From Mageeibacillus sp. UBA6976 (GTDB lineage Bacteria; Bacillota; Clostridia; Saccharofermentanales; Saccharofermentanaceae), in assembly GCA_002450155.1 (NCBI GenBank), contig DJYO01000034.1, forward strand, positions 1-48,596: 48,596 nucleotides of DNA, written 5' to 3'. Under the pieces are notes generated by a model. It did not search any database, was not told the DNA's origin, and saw nothing but the letters and a program-made list of their open reading frames with translations. The number at the start of each line of letters is the position of its first letter. The first letter of the stretch is position 1. Made by a program: the position numbers and the translations under genes. Below, in pieces: positions 17,471 through 25,382 of this stretch.

Positions 17471-18898
17471 TCAGATAACAATAGCGCCGATCAGTTTGGC
17501 GTTAGTGTTAGAGATTAGCATGATCTCCTTTGTAATTAATTTGCAGTCAGAGTAGTTTCTCTGTTCAACAAGTATTACACCATCGTATCCAGAAACAGAT
17601 TCCAGTACCTTTGGATCAGCGAAGAAACTTTCTTTGACATCTGCCTTGACCCCTAGCTTTTTTATGAGATCCTTGATCTTATCCGCATCAGCAGTCCCGG
17701 TTACTAAAATCTTTTCCATTCCGAGAGTCAGGTTGCTAAGATTTGCAGCGATTAGCTTGTTGTTATCATCTTCGGACAAAGTGGAATCATCATCAGTCTT
17801 TAAATCAATAAACTGTTCGAAACGAGAACGTCTACCTAATGGTTTCGTAACGCCAATTTTACTCAATCCAATAAAACGTCCAAAAAACTTCGCTTGTGTA
17901 GAAAACTTTCTTCCAAACACATACTTAATAACTACAACAAAAATGCCAATTGCTACCACTGCCACAAAACCAAATGCTGCATACTTGAAAGCTGTTTTAA
18001 CAGATAATGAAGACTCGCTTCCATCGTTAAAAGAAAAATACTCATACAGACTGTCCGCTCCGGATAGGTTTAATTCGGAAGCTATTGTATCAAGCGCCTC
18101 TTCATTAGTACTTATTTGTTTTTGTAACGACTCAAATCGATTTGCCGCGTTATACTGACTATCTCTCGTATCGTTATCAACTATATAGGAATTCTGTCTT
18201 CCAACCAAAGTAACAATATGAGATATCATTGTCTCATCTAATTCAGCATGCTTGACTTCTACCTGTTCAAGTATCAGATCCATAATTTTATTTGTTAATT
18301 CGGTTGTCGGACCAACAACTTCAATGGCAATCGTACCAGCGCTACCTGAAGCATCTGCCGAATCAACGACCACTGAACTTGACGTTTTATAATTAACCTC
18401 TATCAATTCTGCAAGATACCCTTGATTTGTATCCATCTCTTCTGCGAGACCTGATAAATACACACCAGACGATATATCCTGTGCATAAGATGACACAAGT
18501 GCCATATCAACACCCGTAGCTTGGTTGCCATCTATTGTAACCACGAGATTTGCTGTAGTAACAGCTTCGTTCTCAGTATTAATCTGCATGAGTATTGAGT
18601 TTGTTACATATTGGCGTTGATTCTCAATCTGATTATTAAGAACATCGTTGCTTTGGATCAAATCTTGTGCTCTGTTAACTTTAAGCACGCGTTCTTGATA
18701 ATCTGCGTCTGACTCTCCGTCATATTGAATGGATGTATCCAGAATATCAACATCATTTGAAACTCTAAACGTCTTATATCCAAAGATAGCTCCTGCAAAG
18801 ACGATCCCTGCAAATAGAATTATTCCCGTCTTCCTGAGTATAACAAATAGTAAATCTTTGAGATTGATCTCTATCGGTCGTTGCTCGTTATTGTCCAT
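17471..18898 (-). CDS. Wzz/CapA-type chain-length protein with degenerate BY-kinase tail
   Basis: 475 residues. First membrane span at about 18-40 (LFVILRKTGIILFAGIVFAG), a long extracytoplasmic alpha/beta region, and a second span at about 300-325 (YAAFGFVAVVAIGIFVVV), as in polysaccharide co-polymerases. After it, a cytoplasmic part from about 370 keeps the strand order of a BY-kinase/ParA fold (KILVTGTADADKIKDLIKKL, then GYDGVILVEQ, then NAKLIGAIVI) but lacks the Walker A P-loop and a tyrosine-rich tail. It probably sets polymer length without kinase activity. It is the first gene after the promoter near 18950. SD TAGGAGA is well placed before the ATG. Confidence 0.8.
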   Translation of the reverse strand: MDNNEQRPIEINLKDLLFVILRKTGIILFAGIVFAGAIFGYKTFRVSNDVDILDTSIQYDGESDADYQERVLKVNRAQDLIQSNDVLNNQIENQRQYVTNSILMQINTENEAVTTANLVVTIDGNQATGVDMALVSSYAQDISSGVYLSGLAEEMDTNQGYLAELIEVNYKTSSSVVVDSADASGSAGTIAIEVVGPTTELTNKIMDLILEQVEVKHAELDETMISHIVTLVGRQNSYIVDNDTRDSQYNAANRFESLQKQISTNEEALDTIASELNLSGADSLYEYFSFNDGSESSLSVKTAFKYAAFGFVAVVAIGIFVVVIKYVFGRKFSTQAKFFGRFIGLSKIGVTKPLGRRSRFEQFIDLKTDDDSTLSEDDNNKLIAANLSNLTLGMEKILVTGTADADKIKDLIKKLGVKADVKESFFADPKVLESVSGYDGVILVEQRNYSDCKLITKEIMLISNTNAKLIGAIVI

Positions 18899-18936
18899 TT
18901 AGATCGTCTCCTAATTATTATAATATAGCCGAGTGT

Positions 18937-18964
18937 ATTATAACATGAATGCCCCTATATTCAA
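18937..18964 (-). promoter_or_regulatory. probable sigma-A promoter of the polymer operon
   Basis: On the minus strand TTGAAT (18964-18959) and TATAAT (18942-18937) are separated by 16 bp, ending about 40 bp before the Wzz-like start codon. The 149-bp spacer 18899-19047 is AT-rich and this is its only good promoter-like pair. All genes from 17471 down to 487 could be read from here. Confidence 0.6.
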
Positions 18965-19047
18965 TTAAACTCAGCTCGCAGAATAGTCTATTAGTGGCTT
19001 GGTTTATTGTTAATAAATGGGCAATCTGTTCAAACAATAATATGCTG

Positions 19048-20886
19048 TTAGGTTTGAGAATATACAGAGTACAGTCCCGTATCAAGAACTTTTGTGTATC
19101 CTTCAAGGTAATATGATGAATCCCCTATGACAGATGAATATAGGACAATATAATCAGCAGGCTCATACGGAGTATCTGCGTTTATTACAACACTTTGCGT
19201 AGCTAGCAAACCGGTATATTGTTCTGCAGTCTCATAAACAGAAATATCATCATCTTCGCCTTCTCTAATTAGATAACAAACTGTTACAGGCTTATTATCT
19301 GCATCCTCCAAAATAGTATTGGCGATAATAAGTCCCTGATCATCCAGTTTATAATCGTTGATCGGAGTTAGATAAGTTGTGATTCTTAACAATGGGTTTG
19401 CCAATATGATCGATAATGCTAATGAGATCATTATGGCATTACGCTTGATCTTGCTGTTAACATCTTTGCTTTTGGACGTTATTATATATGCTGATATAAC
19501 ACACATAGGAAGCAGTGCAAAAGCAGCTTTTGTACCTGAGTAAAGCCTGAGTGCTAATGGGTTTAGAATAACCAGGACAAAAAGCAGTATGGAATAGGCA
19601 CCTGTCAGTCTGTATCCTCGATTATGAGTCTTCCGATTCAAAAACAGAAGTGTTAAACAGGCCATAAAGATTGTAAAGTACAGAATGTGATCTCCCCAAT
19701 ACTCAGAAGCCACTCCGTTGATAACATCGCTTATATTCTTATGTATCCAATCGTATACGGCATTCACTTAGAATGTCCATCCTGTAAAGTTGATAATCAG
19801 AATTGCTGTTATTACATGTGGAATGAATGTCCAAAGACTTGTAAAGAAGACTTTAGGACTCTTTAACCTGAATGCTGCTATTACGTACCAAATACCCATC
19901 ACTATTGCTGACATGATCAGTCCCATCAATGTCGCAGAATTACAGGATAGAGCAATGATCGCTATGAGCAATTGTCTGTAAAAGAGACTTGTCTGGTCCA
20001 AAATAGCCTTCGTCTCTTCTTTCTCAGTAAGTAACAGGAATGTGTAGAAGAATAACGGTATAAGCAATAGACAGAAACAATCTGATTTGGAATTCCATAC
20101 CCAGATCATGAGACGTCTGCTTATTGTATAGTAGGAGATCTGTCCAAATTCGATCAAGAGCACATAGAAGAACATAAAGACAGCTTGTTTCTCATTCTTC
20201 GCCTTAGGATCCTTCTCATCTCCGAATAAGAACTTCCCGATTCTCCAAATGATCAGATAGTGTATAGGAACATAGAATACCGGGATTACCGTCTTGCACA
20301 GGATCAAGGGATGCAATCCAGACAGGATAGATATCATTCCCATAAACGGATAGTAAGATGTGAATACATACTTAAAGCTGATTTCACTAAGCGGTGTAGG
20401 ATCTATCTGACCGGCCCATGTCTTAACGTATATTGCATTAGTATCTACGAAATCTGTGATCATAGTTATATATGTAACGTCGTCACCATAGATATATGGT
20501 TGCTTTACAACATATCTTACGAGTTGGTAGATAACGATTATGAGCGCAATATCAAAATAAGGATTCTTAAAGAAACTAAGATCAGGTTTTGATAGAGCCA
20601 TAAACTCCTTTTTGTCTGCTGCCTTTAGGTACCTCAACACAGCACCTGCACCACTTACCAGGCTGATAAGTATTGCTGCAACTGCCGTTAAGGTCCTTGA
20701 TGACCAGCCCATAAGGATCGCTGGTATATATATCAGGAAAAACAAAGCCTGAACTGCAGTAAAGCCAATTATATACCGGTCGATATTTCTCTTTAGCCCC
20801 AATCCGGTACCAAGCAGGAGAGGCCAGATGCCAAAGACCAGGATCAAGGCCAGTATAGCTTTAAGGATTTCTACAAATATATTCAT
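19048..20886 (-). pseudogene. DUF6077-like integral membrane protein, interrupted by an in-frame TAA
   Basis: Two open stretches, 20886-19768 (372 codons) and 19767-19048 (239 codons), lie in the same frame separated only by one TAA at 19768-19770; the second would have to start with the GTG directly after it. The joined product of about 612 residues has about 14 hydrophobic spans and an early YGDDVTYITMITDF loop, in keeping with DUF6077-type proteins that resemble GT-C membrane glycosyltransferases. The distal part resembles the membrane half of the protein at 487-2115. The first ATG has no visible ribosome site. I take this as a recent nonsense mutation; a functional split gene or a sequencing error are alternatives. 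Confidence 0.65.
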
Positions 20887-20896
20887 GGGGCTAGTT

Positions 20897-20910
20897 TATC
20901 ACAAGTGATA
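20897..20910. promoter_or_regulatory. short dyad upstream of the DUF6077-like gene
   Basis: TATCAC and GTGATA flank a 2-bp centre, a 14-bp dyad 11 bases before the first ATG at 20886. It sits where a ribosome site would be expected and none is seen. It could be an operator; evidence is only the symmetry. Confidence 0.25.
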
Positions 20911-20942
20911 TTCGAATAAAACACAGCAACATCTAAGCGTGA

Positions 20943-22127
20943 TCAGGCATCTGCATATCTTCGATCAGACAAGTACATCTTATCGAACAACTTTTTGATT
21001 TCTTCCAATGTTACAAATTCATTAATATCGATTTTGCCGGCACTTAATAGCACTTTGTTATCCGTCTCGTTAATGTGAGTCAGAAAAAGGGATACTGTGG
21101 GTGTTGGTTGGTTTTTTGGGAGTTGTTTCAGGTCTCTTCGTACCGGATCTGTAAAATCTTGTGCTGTTCCATGAGTTGCATATCTGAGGGAGCCCTGCCA
21201 TTCGTTGGGTAGGTTGGTCTGATCTGTTTGTATGAGGTTTAGGGTTTGTCTGGTGCATTCATGGTTCAGTTTGCCGGGACCATGGCGGGTTACATAGGTC
21301 CGTGAGACGTAGATGGCTTCGTCCAGGGGTTGGTTTATCTTGGTTAGGAATGCTTTTGGGTTGGTAAGGCCTGTGCTCGAAGCAGTGACATTAGGGGCGT
21401 ACTCCTCGTTATCTTTATCCAGGAGCAGTCCCTGGCCGCCTTCGAAGATAAGGTCAGAATAGGTTTGTATGTCTTTGGGCTCTTGGATTATTACCTGCTT
21501 TGCATTCTTGTAGATCTCCCTCGCGCTGTTGATAAGGATGCTGTCGTCTCTTAAGAGGTCTATATAGCTTTCGGCCTCGCTTGTAAGGATTCTCTCGATG
21601 GCTTTAAGCCTTTGCTTTGTGTATTCCTGTCTTTGGTATCTTAAGGTCTGTATCAGATCCTGTTCTGTCTTGCTCTTTATTTTGCTTATGGTAAGCCTGA
21701 ATCCTGCCCGGCATCTTATGTCGCATTCGTTTATGCCCATGCCGCAGCTTCCGTGCCGGTAATCTCCCCTGGATCTCTCTATCGCCATATTTAAGAGGAC
21801 ATCGTCTATGGTGGTTATGGCTGTGTCAGGTTCTGCGTAGATGTTTGGGATAAAGCCTGCTATCTGCCTGAATCCTTCGATTTCTTCTTCGAGCTTATAG
21901 AGGTCAGGATAGAAGGTATCTGCCCAGAGGGTATCTGCATGCCTGAAGGATCCCGATGAGAGCTCGTGGAAGACAAATCTGTATGAGGGTGTCTCTACCG
22001 TATGGCCGGACTGGGCACCGCCGTTGTGACGGATAACGAGGGGACGCTCCATAGAAGCTGCCAGATAGTCCGTTACAAGGCCCTTGCCTTCGTCACCGAA
22101 GTTTTTGCCGATCACGGCGATGTTCAT
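20943..22127 (-). CDS. divergent adenylosuccinate-synthetase-like protein
   Basis: 394 residues, shorter than the usual 420-430 for housekeeping PurA. It keeps the GTP/IMP core: FGDEGKG at 10-16 (with the catalytic-type aspartate), RHNGGAQSGHTV at 33-44 (with the catalytic-type histidine), HELSSGS, and FEGGQGLLLD with NVTASSTGLTN. Later parts (YVTRHGPGKL, in place of the TRVGxGP segment) are altered, and the family's C-terminal region is short. It probably binds GTP and a purine-like or carboxylic substrate, but the true reaction is unknown. Its ATG overlaps the VWA gene stop by four bases, so the two are translationally coupled. I read it as a specialised paralogue serving the VWA/pseudokinase module, not as the purine-pathway enzyme. 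Confidence 0.75.
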   Translation of the reverse strand: MNIAVIGKNFGDEGKGLVTDYLAASMERPLVIRHNGGAQSGHTVETPSYRFVFHELSSGSFRHADTLWADTFYPDLYKLEEEIEGFRQIAGFIPNIYAEPDTAITTIDDVLLNMAIERSRGDYRHGSCGMGINECDIRCRAGFRLTISKIKSKTEQDLIQTLRYQRQEYTKQRLKAIERILTSEAESYIDLLRDDSILINSAREIYKNAKQVIIQEPKDIQTYSDLIFEGGQGLLLDKDNEEYAPNVTASSTGLTNPKAFLTKINQPLDEAIYVSRTYVTRHGPGKLNHECTRQTLNLIQTDQTNLPNEWQGSLRYATHGTAQDFTDPVRRDLKQLPKNQPTPTVSLFLTHINETDNKVLLSAGKIDINEFVTLEEIKKLFDKMYLSDRRYADA

Positions 22128-23005
22128 AGAGTTATGGGACCTTGTTCAGGGAATATGCTGAGCTGCCCAAGAGCATTTACTACCGCAGGTCTCAGGATCT
22201 CGTCTACATCCATTGTGATCTTATTAATGTCTTCGCCCTTGATAAGCCTTATTGTGCCTAAGATAACATCAGGCAGGATATCCACATATTCCCTGTCTAT
22301 ACGGATCTTGTGACCGGTCAGTATGTCCGGATTCTCATCTCTTCTTCCCAGCATTATGTGGAATACATGGAACTTCTCCTCGAGCCTTCCCAATGTGGAT
22401 CTTACGTTCTCAAAGACCAATTTGTCGCCTATTACCCGTCTTACGGTCTCGTGGTAGTGGTCCTCACGGATGGGGGCACCGTCTCCTATGGTAAAGACAA
22501 AACCCTTCTGCCCTCTCTTGTTTATGGCATCTATATTGGTATGCTTTAAGAGAAACTCCCAAAGGCACGAAGGGACCACCTGTCCCCTGCCGCCGTTCTC
22601 AAAGTAGATATCCAGAAGCTGCTCAGCGATCCTGATATCTGATTCGAACTGCGTTACCTGGAGAGGGGACTTGTCGCTGTAGTCGCCGTAAGCGGCACAC
22701 ATGAGGGCAGGATCCTCGACCACATTCGTGGAATAGAGCTTTGTTATCAGGTCGTTAAGTGCCTCCGAGGCAACCTTGACCGCAAGATAACCCATGGAGG
22801 CTGTAACATCGAGACCAACCACGATAGGCGTGGAATTAGGGTGGTCTTCGGAATCGAAACACTCTCTGGTCCCTATATATTTAGGATCGAACTTAGGATT
22901 GCACGATTTCCTGGTGAATATCTCGTTTACATTCCTGTCAGAAGACAGATTGCGGCTCTGCTTGAGCTTGGTCCAATCTGCAGCCGAATAACTGCCGTAT
23001 CCCAT
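22124..23005 (-). CDS. VWA-domain protein with MIDAS metal site
   Basis: 293 residues. The domain begins at about 60 with IVVGLDVTASMGYLAVKVAS, where D66, T68 and S70 form the DxTxS half of a metal-ion-dependent adhesion site; FVFTIGDGAP at about 165-175 and VFHIMLGRRDEN at about 220 are later strands. The N-terminal 58 residues, with YSAADWTKLKQSR, are a short conserved-looking lead-in outside the domain. No signal peptide or membrane span, so it is cytoplasmic. VWA proteins usually assemble partners through the bound metal. It sits between a pseudokinase-like gene (14 bases away) and the PurA-like gene (4-base overlap). Strong ribosome site GAGGAGG. Confidence 0.75.
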   Translation of the reverse strand: MGYGSYSAADWTKLKQSRNLSSDRNVNEIFTRKSCNPKFDPKYIGTRECFDSEDHPNSTPIVVGLDVTASMGYLAVKVASEALNDLITKLYSTNVVEDPALMCAAYGDYSDKSPLQVTQFESDIRIAEQLLDIYFENGGRGQVVPSCLWEFLLKHTNIDAINKRGQKGFVFTIGDGAPIREDHYHETVRRVIGDKLVFENVRSTLGRLEEKFHVFHIMLGRRDENPDILTGHKIRIDREYVDILPDVILGTIRLIKGEDINKITMDVDEILRPAVVNALGQLSIFPEQGPITL

Positions 23006-23019
23006 ATATTGTGCCTCCT

Positions 23020-23886
23020 CTACATCTTAACGAAGTTATGTTCGCCAAAGCCTTCTACTATCACCTTGTCCCAGGCCTTAAAGTCTTCGAAGGCATCGCT
23101 TGCCGGCCTGGAATTAAGGAATCTGTAGAGCTCTTTAGGCTCTGCCGTATCCCGGGCAAGCTCTATGGCAGTCTTTCTTAAAGAGATAAGGTCTGTCTTA
23201 TCCGTTAGATCGTTCACATTGCGCCAGTCGCCAAAGAGCGCGCCCTCGTGAGTTACGGGATTGATAAAGACCGTATCGGGACTTATGCCGCCGTGGGTTA
23301 TGCCTGCATAAGCCAGAGCGCAGCAGATGTTCTCCATACGGGATATTATCCAAGCCAGGTGCACTGACTCGTATGGTGCAAACAGGGATGCCGGATAGAA
23401 GATAGGGTTTCTCTTATAGACCAGAACTGTTCTTTGGTCCTCTAATGTCAGTTCAGACTTAAGCTCAGGGAAGGATCTGGCAAGCTTGGTATCTGCAGGA
23501 GGAAATGCGAGCCTTGACAGGCCTTGCTTAAACACTGCCGCTTCTTTAGCTGTCTCAAAGACATAACCAAGAGTCTGCCTTGCTATATAGAAGGTATATC
23601 CGGTATTTATCTGCTTATCCATGTATTCGATATTAAGAGCCTGGCCTGATGCAAGAGTATAAGTGTCTGTACCTCTCATCTCCCAGAATCTGTCCTTCGT
23701 ATAGTCTGATTCCTTCCTTATGGCCTCAGACTTGTAGTAAGAAAGAAGCTTAGCCCTGAAGCGCTCGTTGCCCTCGAAATCCTTGTCGGACATAAAGGCC
23801 CTGGAGCCGCAGAAGGGGCAGGCAAATCCTCCGGCGCCTCCGAATTCCATCTGTCCGCCGCAGGAAGCGCATTTGTAAGTCAACAT
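23020..23886 (-). CDS. zinc-ribbon protein with protein-kinase-like (pseudokinase) domain
   Basis: 288 residues. A four-cysteine zinc ribbon fills 1-28 (C6, C9, C23, C26). From about 100 the order of elements resembles a protein kinase C-lobe: a helix LAWIISRMENICCALAYAGI, then HGGISPDTVFIN (about 198-209) where kinases have HRDLKPENILI, then GALFGDW in the DFG region. The catalytic Asp, Lys and Asn of the loop are Gly, Ser and Thr, so phosphotransfer is doubtful. Its start overlaps the flippase stop by 7 bases, and the VWA gene follows after 14. A regulatory or scaffold role within a VWA-PurA-like module is inferred. Confidence 0.6.
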   Translation of the reverse strand: MLTYKCASCGGQMEFGGAGGFACPFCGSRAFMSDKDFEGNERFRAKLLSYYKSEAIRKESDYTKDRFWEMRGTDTYTLASGQALNIEYMDKQINTGYTFYIARQTLGYVFETAKEAAVFKQGLSRLAFPPADTKLARSFPELKSELTLEDQRTVLVYKRNPIFYPASLFAPYESVHLAWIISRMENICCALAYAGITHGGISPDTVFINPVTHEGALFGDWRNVNDLTDKTDLISLRKTAIELARDTAEPKELYRFLNSRPASDAFEDFKAWDKVIVEGFGEHNFVKM

Positions 23887-25337
23887 GTCTTTTTACCTCC
23901 GATCTTACTGATAAGTCTGGCAGAATACTCTGATACAAGGCCTTCCTTGGTTATAAGGAGCGTTATAAAGTAGACCGACGCCCCTGTCAGTATCTGGAGC
24001 AGGAGTTTCAGGATAAGGCCTTCTGCAAGAGTGCCGATAAAGTAGGCTGATACCGTCATGAGGGCGGTTGCAAAAAGGACCTTGATCGTCTCCATAAGAC
24101 TTATCTCGGCTTTATAGTATCTGCTGCCCAGGCAGATATATATGACCATTACAACTATCTCAGATATGACCGAGCTGATGGCAGCGCCCTGCTCCGAATA
24201 GAGCCTGATAAAGAAGCAGTTGCCGATTATGTTGACAGCAGCGCCTACCGCAACACATAAGACCATCTGATTCTCGTGGCCTGTAACAAGTAAGATCCTG
24301 GATCCCAGAAGATAACCTATGGGGGATACGATAACAAGGAATGCCACCATCCGAAGGACCGGGACAGAGTTAATAAATTCATCTCCGTAGAGGAGGCGGA
24401 TAGCACTGTCTGCCACTACCCAGATGCCGGCAACCATGGGGAGAGCTAAGACGATTATGGTATTAAGAGCCTTGGTTACCAGGTTTTTGAACTCAAGGGT
24501 CTTGCCCTCTTTGAAGTAGAGAGCAAGACGGGGGACTATTACGATGGTAAAAGTGTTTATCACCTGCTGAAGGATCTTGTTTATACCCTGGGCGTACTGG
24601 TAGTAGGCTACGCTGGTCTCACCCTTCATGTGACCTAACATCGTAACGTCCACAAGAGAGTAGAGCTCTATAGCAAGGTTTACCGTAACAAGAGCAAGGA
24701 TAGGCTTCATGTGCCTTCTGAAACTAAGGCCCTTAGTCGTAAACCGGGTGATCCTGGGAGCGTAGATGATGTTCAGGATATAGTTTCCGAAATTACCGAA
24801 GACCAGAAGTCCTGCGTATATGAGGTAGTCTCCCTCGTCTTTTACCAAGATAAGGAGGAGCACCATAGCAAGCCCCTTGAAGATCATGTTCCTTATGGAT
24901 ATGAACTTAAACTCCTCGAGACCCTCGAACAGCCAGGAATTATTTATAAAGTTAAGGGCTATGGCGCCGCCGGTTATAAGATACAGGGGCAGATTAGCTC
25001 TGTACTGGGCTAGAGACAGTACTAATGTTACATAAAGTGCGCCGAAGATCAGGGTGGATATGCCATTGATCACCAGGAGCTCCGAATAGAGCTTCGACAG
25101 CTTGTCCTTATCGCCTCTTGCCTTGGAGATCTCCCGTTTGCCATAGGTGGGGATGCCTAGGAATGAGAGTATTACAAAGTAGGATGCAAGATTCTGGGCG
25201 ATCCCTACCCTTCCTACTGCAGCAGGCATAAGTATCCGTGCCGCATAGAGCGTCATGACAAAGGGGTAGAGCACATTTAGCACCTGATAGATCAGGTAGT
25301 AAACGCTGTTTATTGCTATCGACTTTGGCTTGTTCAT
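23880..25337 (-). CDS. polysaccharide flippase (Wzx / MOP superfamily)
   Basis: 485 residues and about 14 hydrophobic spans. The opening NSVYYLIYQVLNVLYPFVMT with AARILMPAAVGRVGIAQN, then FLGIPTYGKREISKARGD, is typical of the Wzx-type exporters of Gram-positive glycan loci. It shares only superfamily features with the flippase at 4913-6187, so it probably exports another glycan. No good ribosome site precedes the ATG. Only about 45 bp separate it from the divergent gene at 25383. The overlap with the zinc-ribbon gene suggests co-transcription with the PurA-like module, though a functional link is unproven. Confidence 0.85.
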   Translation of the reverse strand: MNKPKSIAINSVYYLIYQVLNVLYPFVMTLYAARILMPAAVGRVGIAQNLASYFVILSFLGIPTYGKREISKARGDKDKLSKLYSELLVINGISTLIFGALYVTLVLSLAQYRANLPLYLITGGAIALNFINNSWLFEGLEEFKFISIRNMIFKGLAMVLLLILVKDEGDYLIYAGLLVFGNFGNYILNIIYAPRITRFTTKGLSFRRHMKPILALVTVNLAIELYSLVDVTMLGHMKGETSVAYYQYAQGINKILQQVINTFTIVIVPRLALYFKEGKTLEFKNLVTKALNTIIVLALPMVAGIWVVADSAIRLLYGDEFINSVPVLRMVAFLVIVSPIGYLLGSRILLVTGHENQMVLCVAVGAAVNIIGNCFFIRLYSEQGAAISSVISEIVVMVIYICLGSRYYKAEISLMETIKVLFATALMTVSAYFIGTLAEGLILKLLLQILTGASVYFITLLITKEGLVSEYSARLISKIGGKKTC

Positions 25338-25343
25338 ACTAGG

Positions 25344-25372
25344 TTGATTTTAGCATAATTTTTATTGATAAT
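25344..25372 (+). promoter_or_regulatory. candidate promoter for the 25383 gene, leaving almost no leader
   Basis: TTGATT (25344-25349) and GATAAT (25367-25372) are 17 bp apart. Transcription would begin only a few bases before the ATG at 25383, and no ribosome site is visible, so the message may be leaderless. Confidence 0.4.
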
Positions 25373-25382
25373 ATTCTTTAGT

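Noticed and set aside
19004..19040. Terminator from TTATTGTT/AACAATAA arms
   Set aside because: The 21-nt loop and lack of a U-run make it too weak to call.
18918..19106. 62-residue frame in the spacer before the Wzz-like gene
   Set aside because: Overlaps the end of the DUF6077-like gene in another frame and runs over the promoter; composition is not protein-like.
19768..19770. Recoded stop (selenocysteine or pyrrolysine) in the DUF6077-like gene
   Set aside because: The codon is TAA, which is not used for either, and no special downstream structure is evident.
20943..22127. Housekeeping purA
   Set aside because: Shorter than normal, altered in later motifs, and coupled by a 4-base overlap to a VWA gene with no purine genes nearby.
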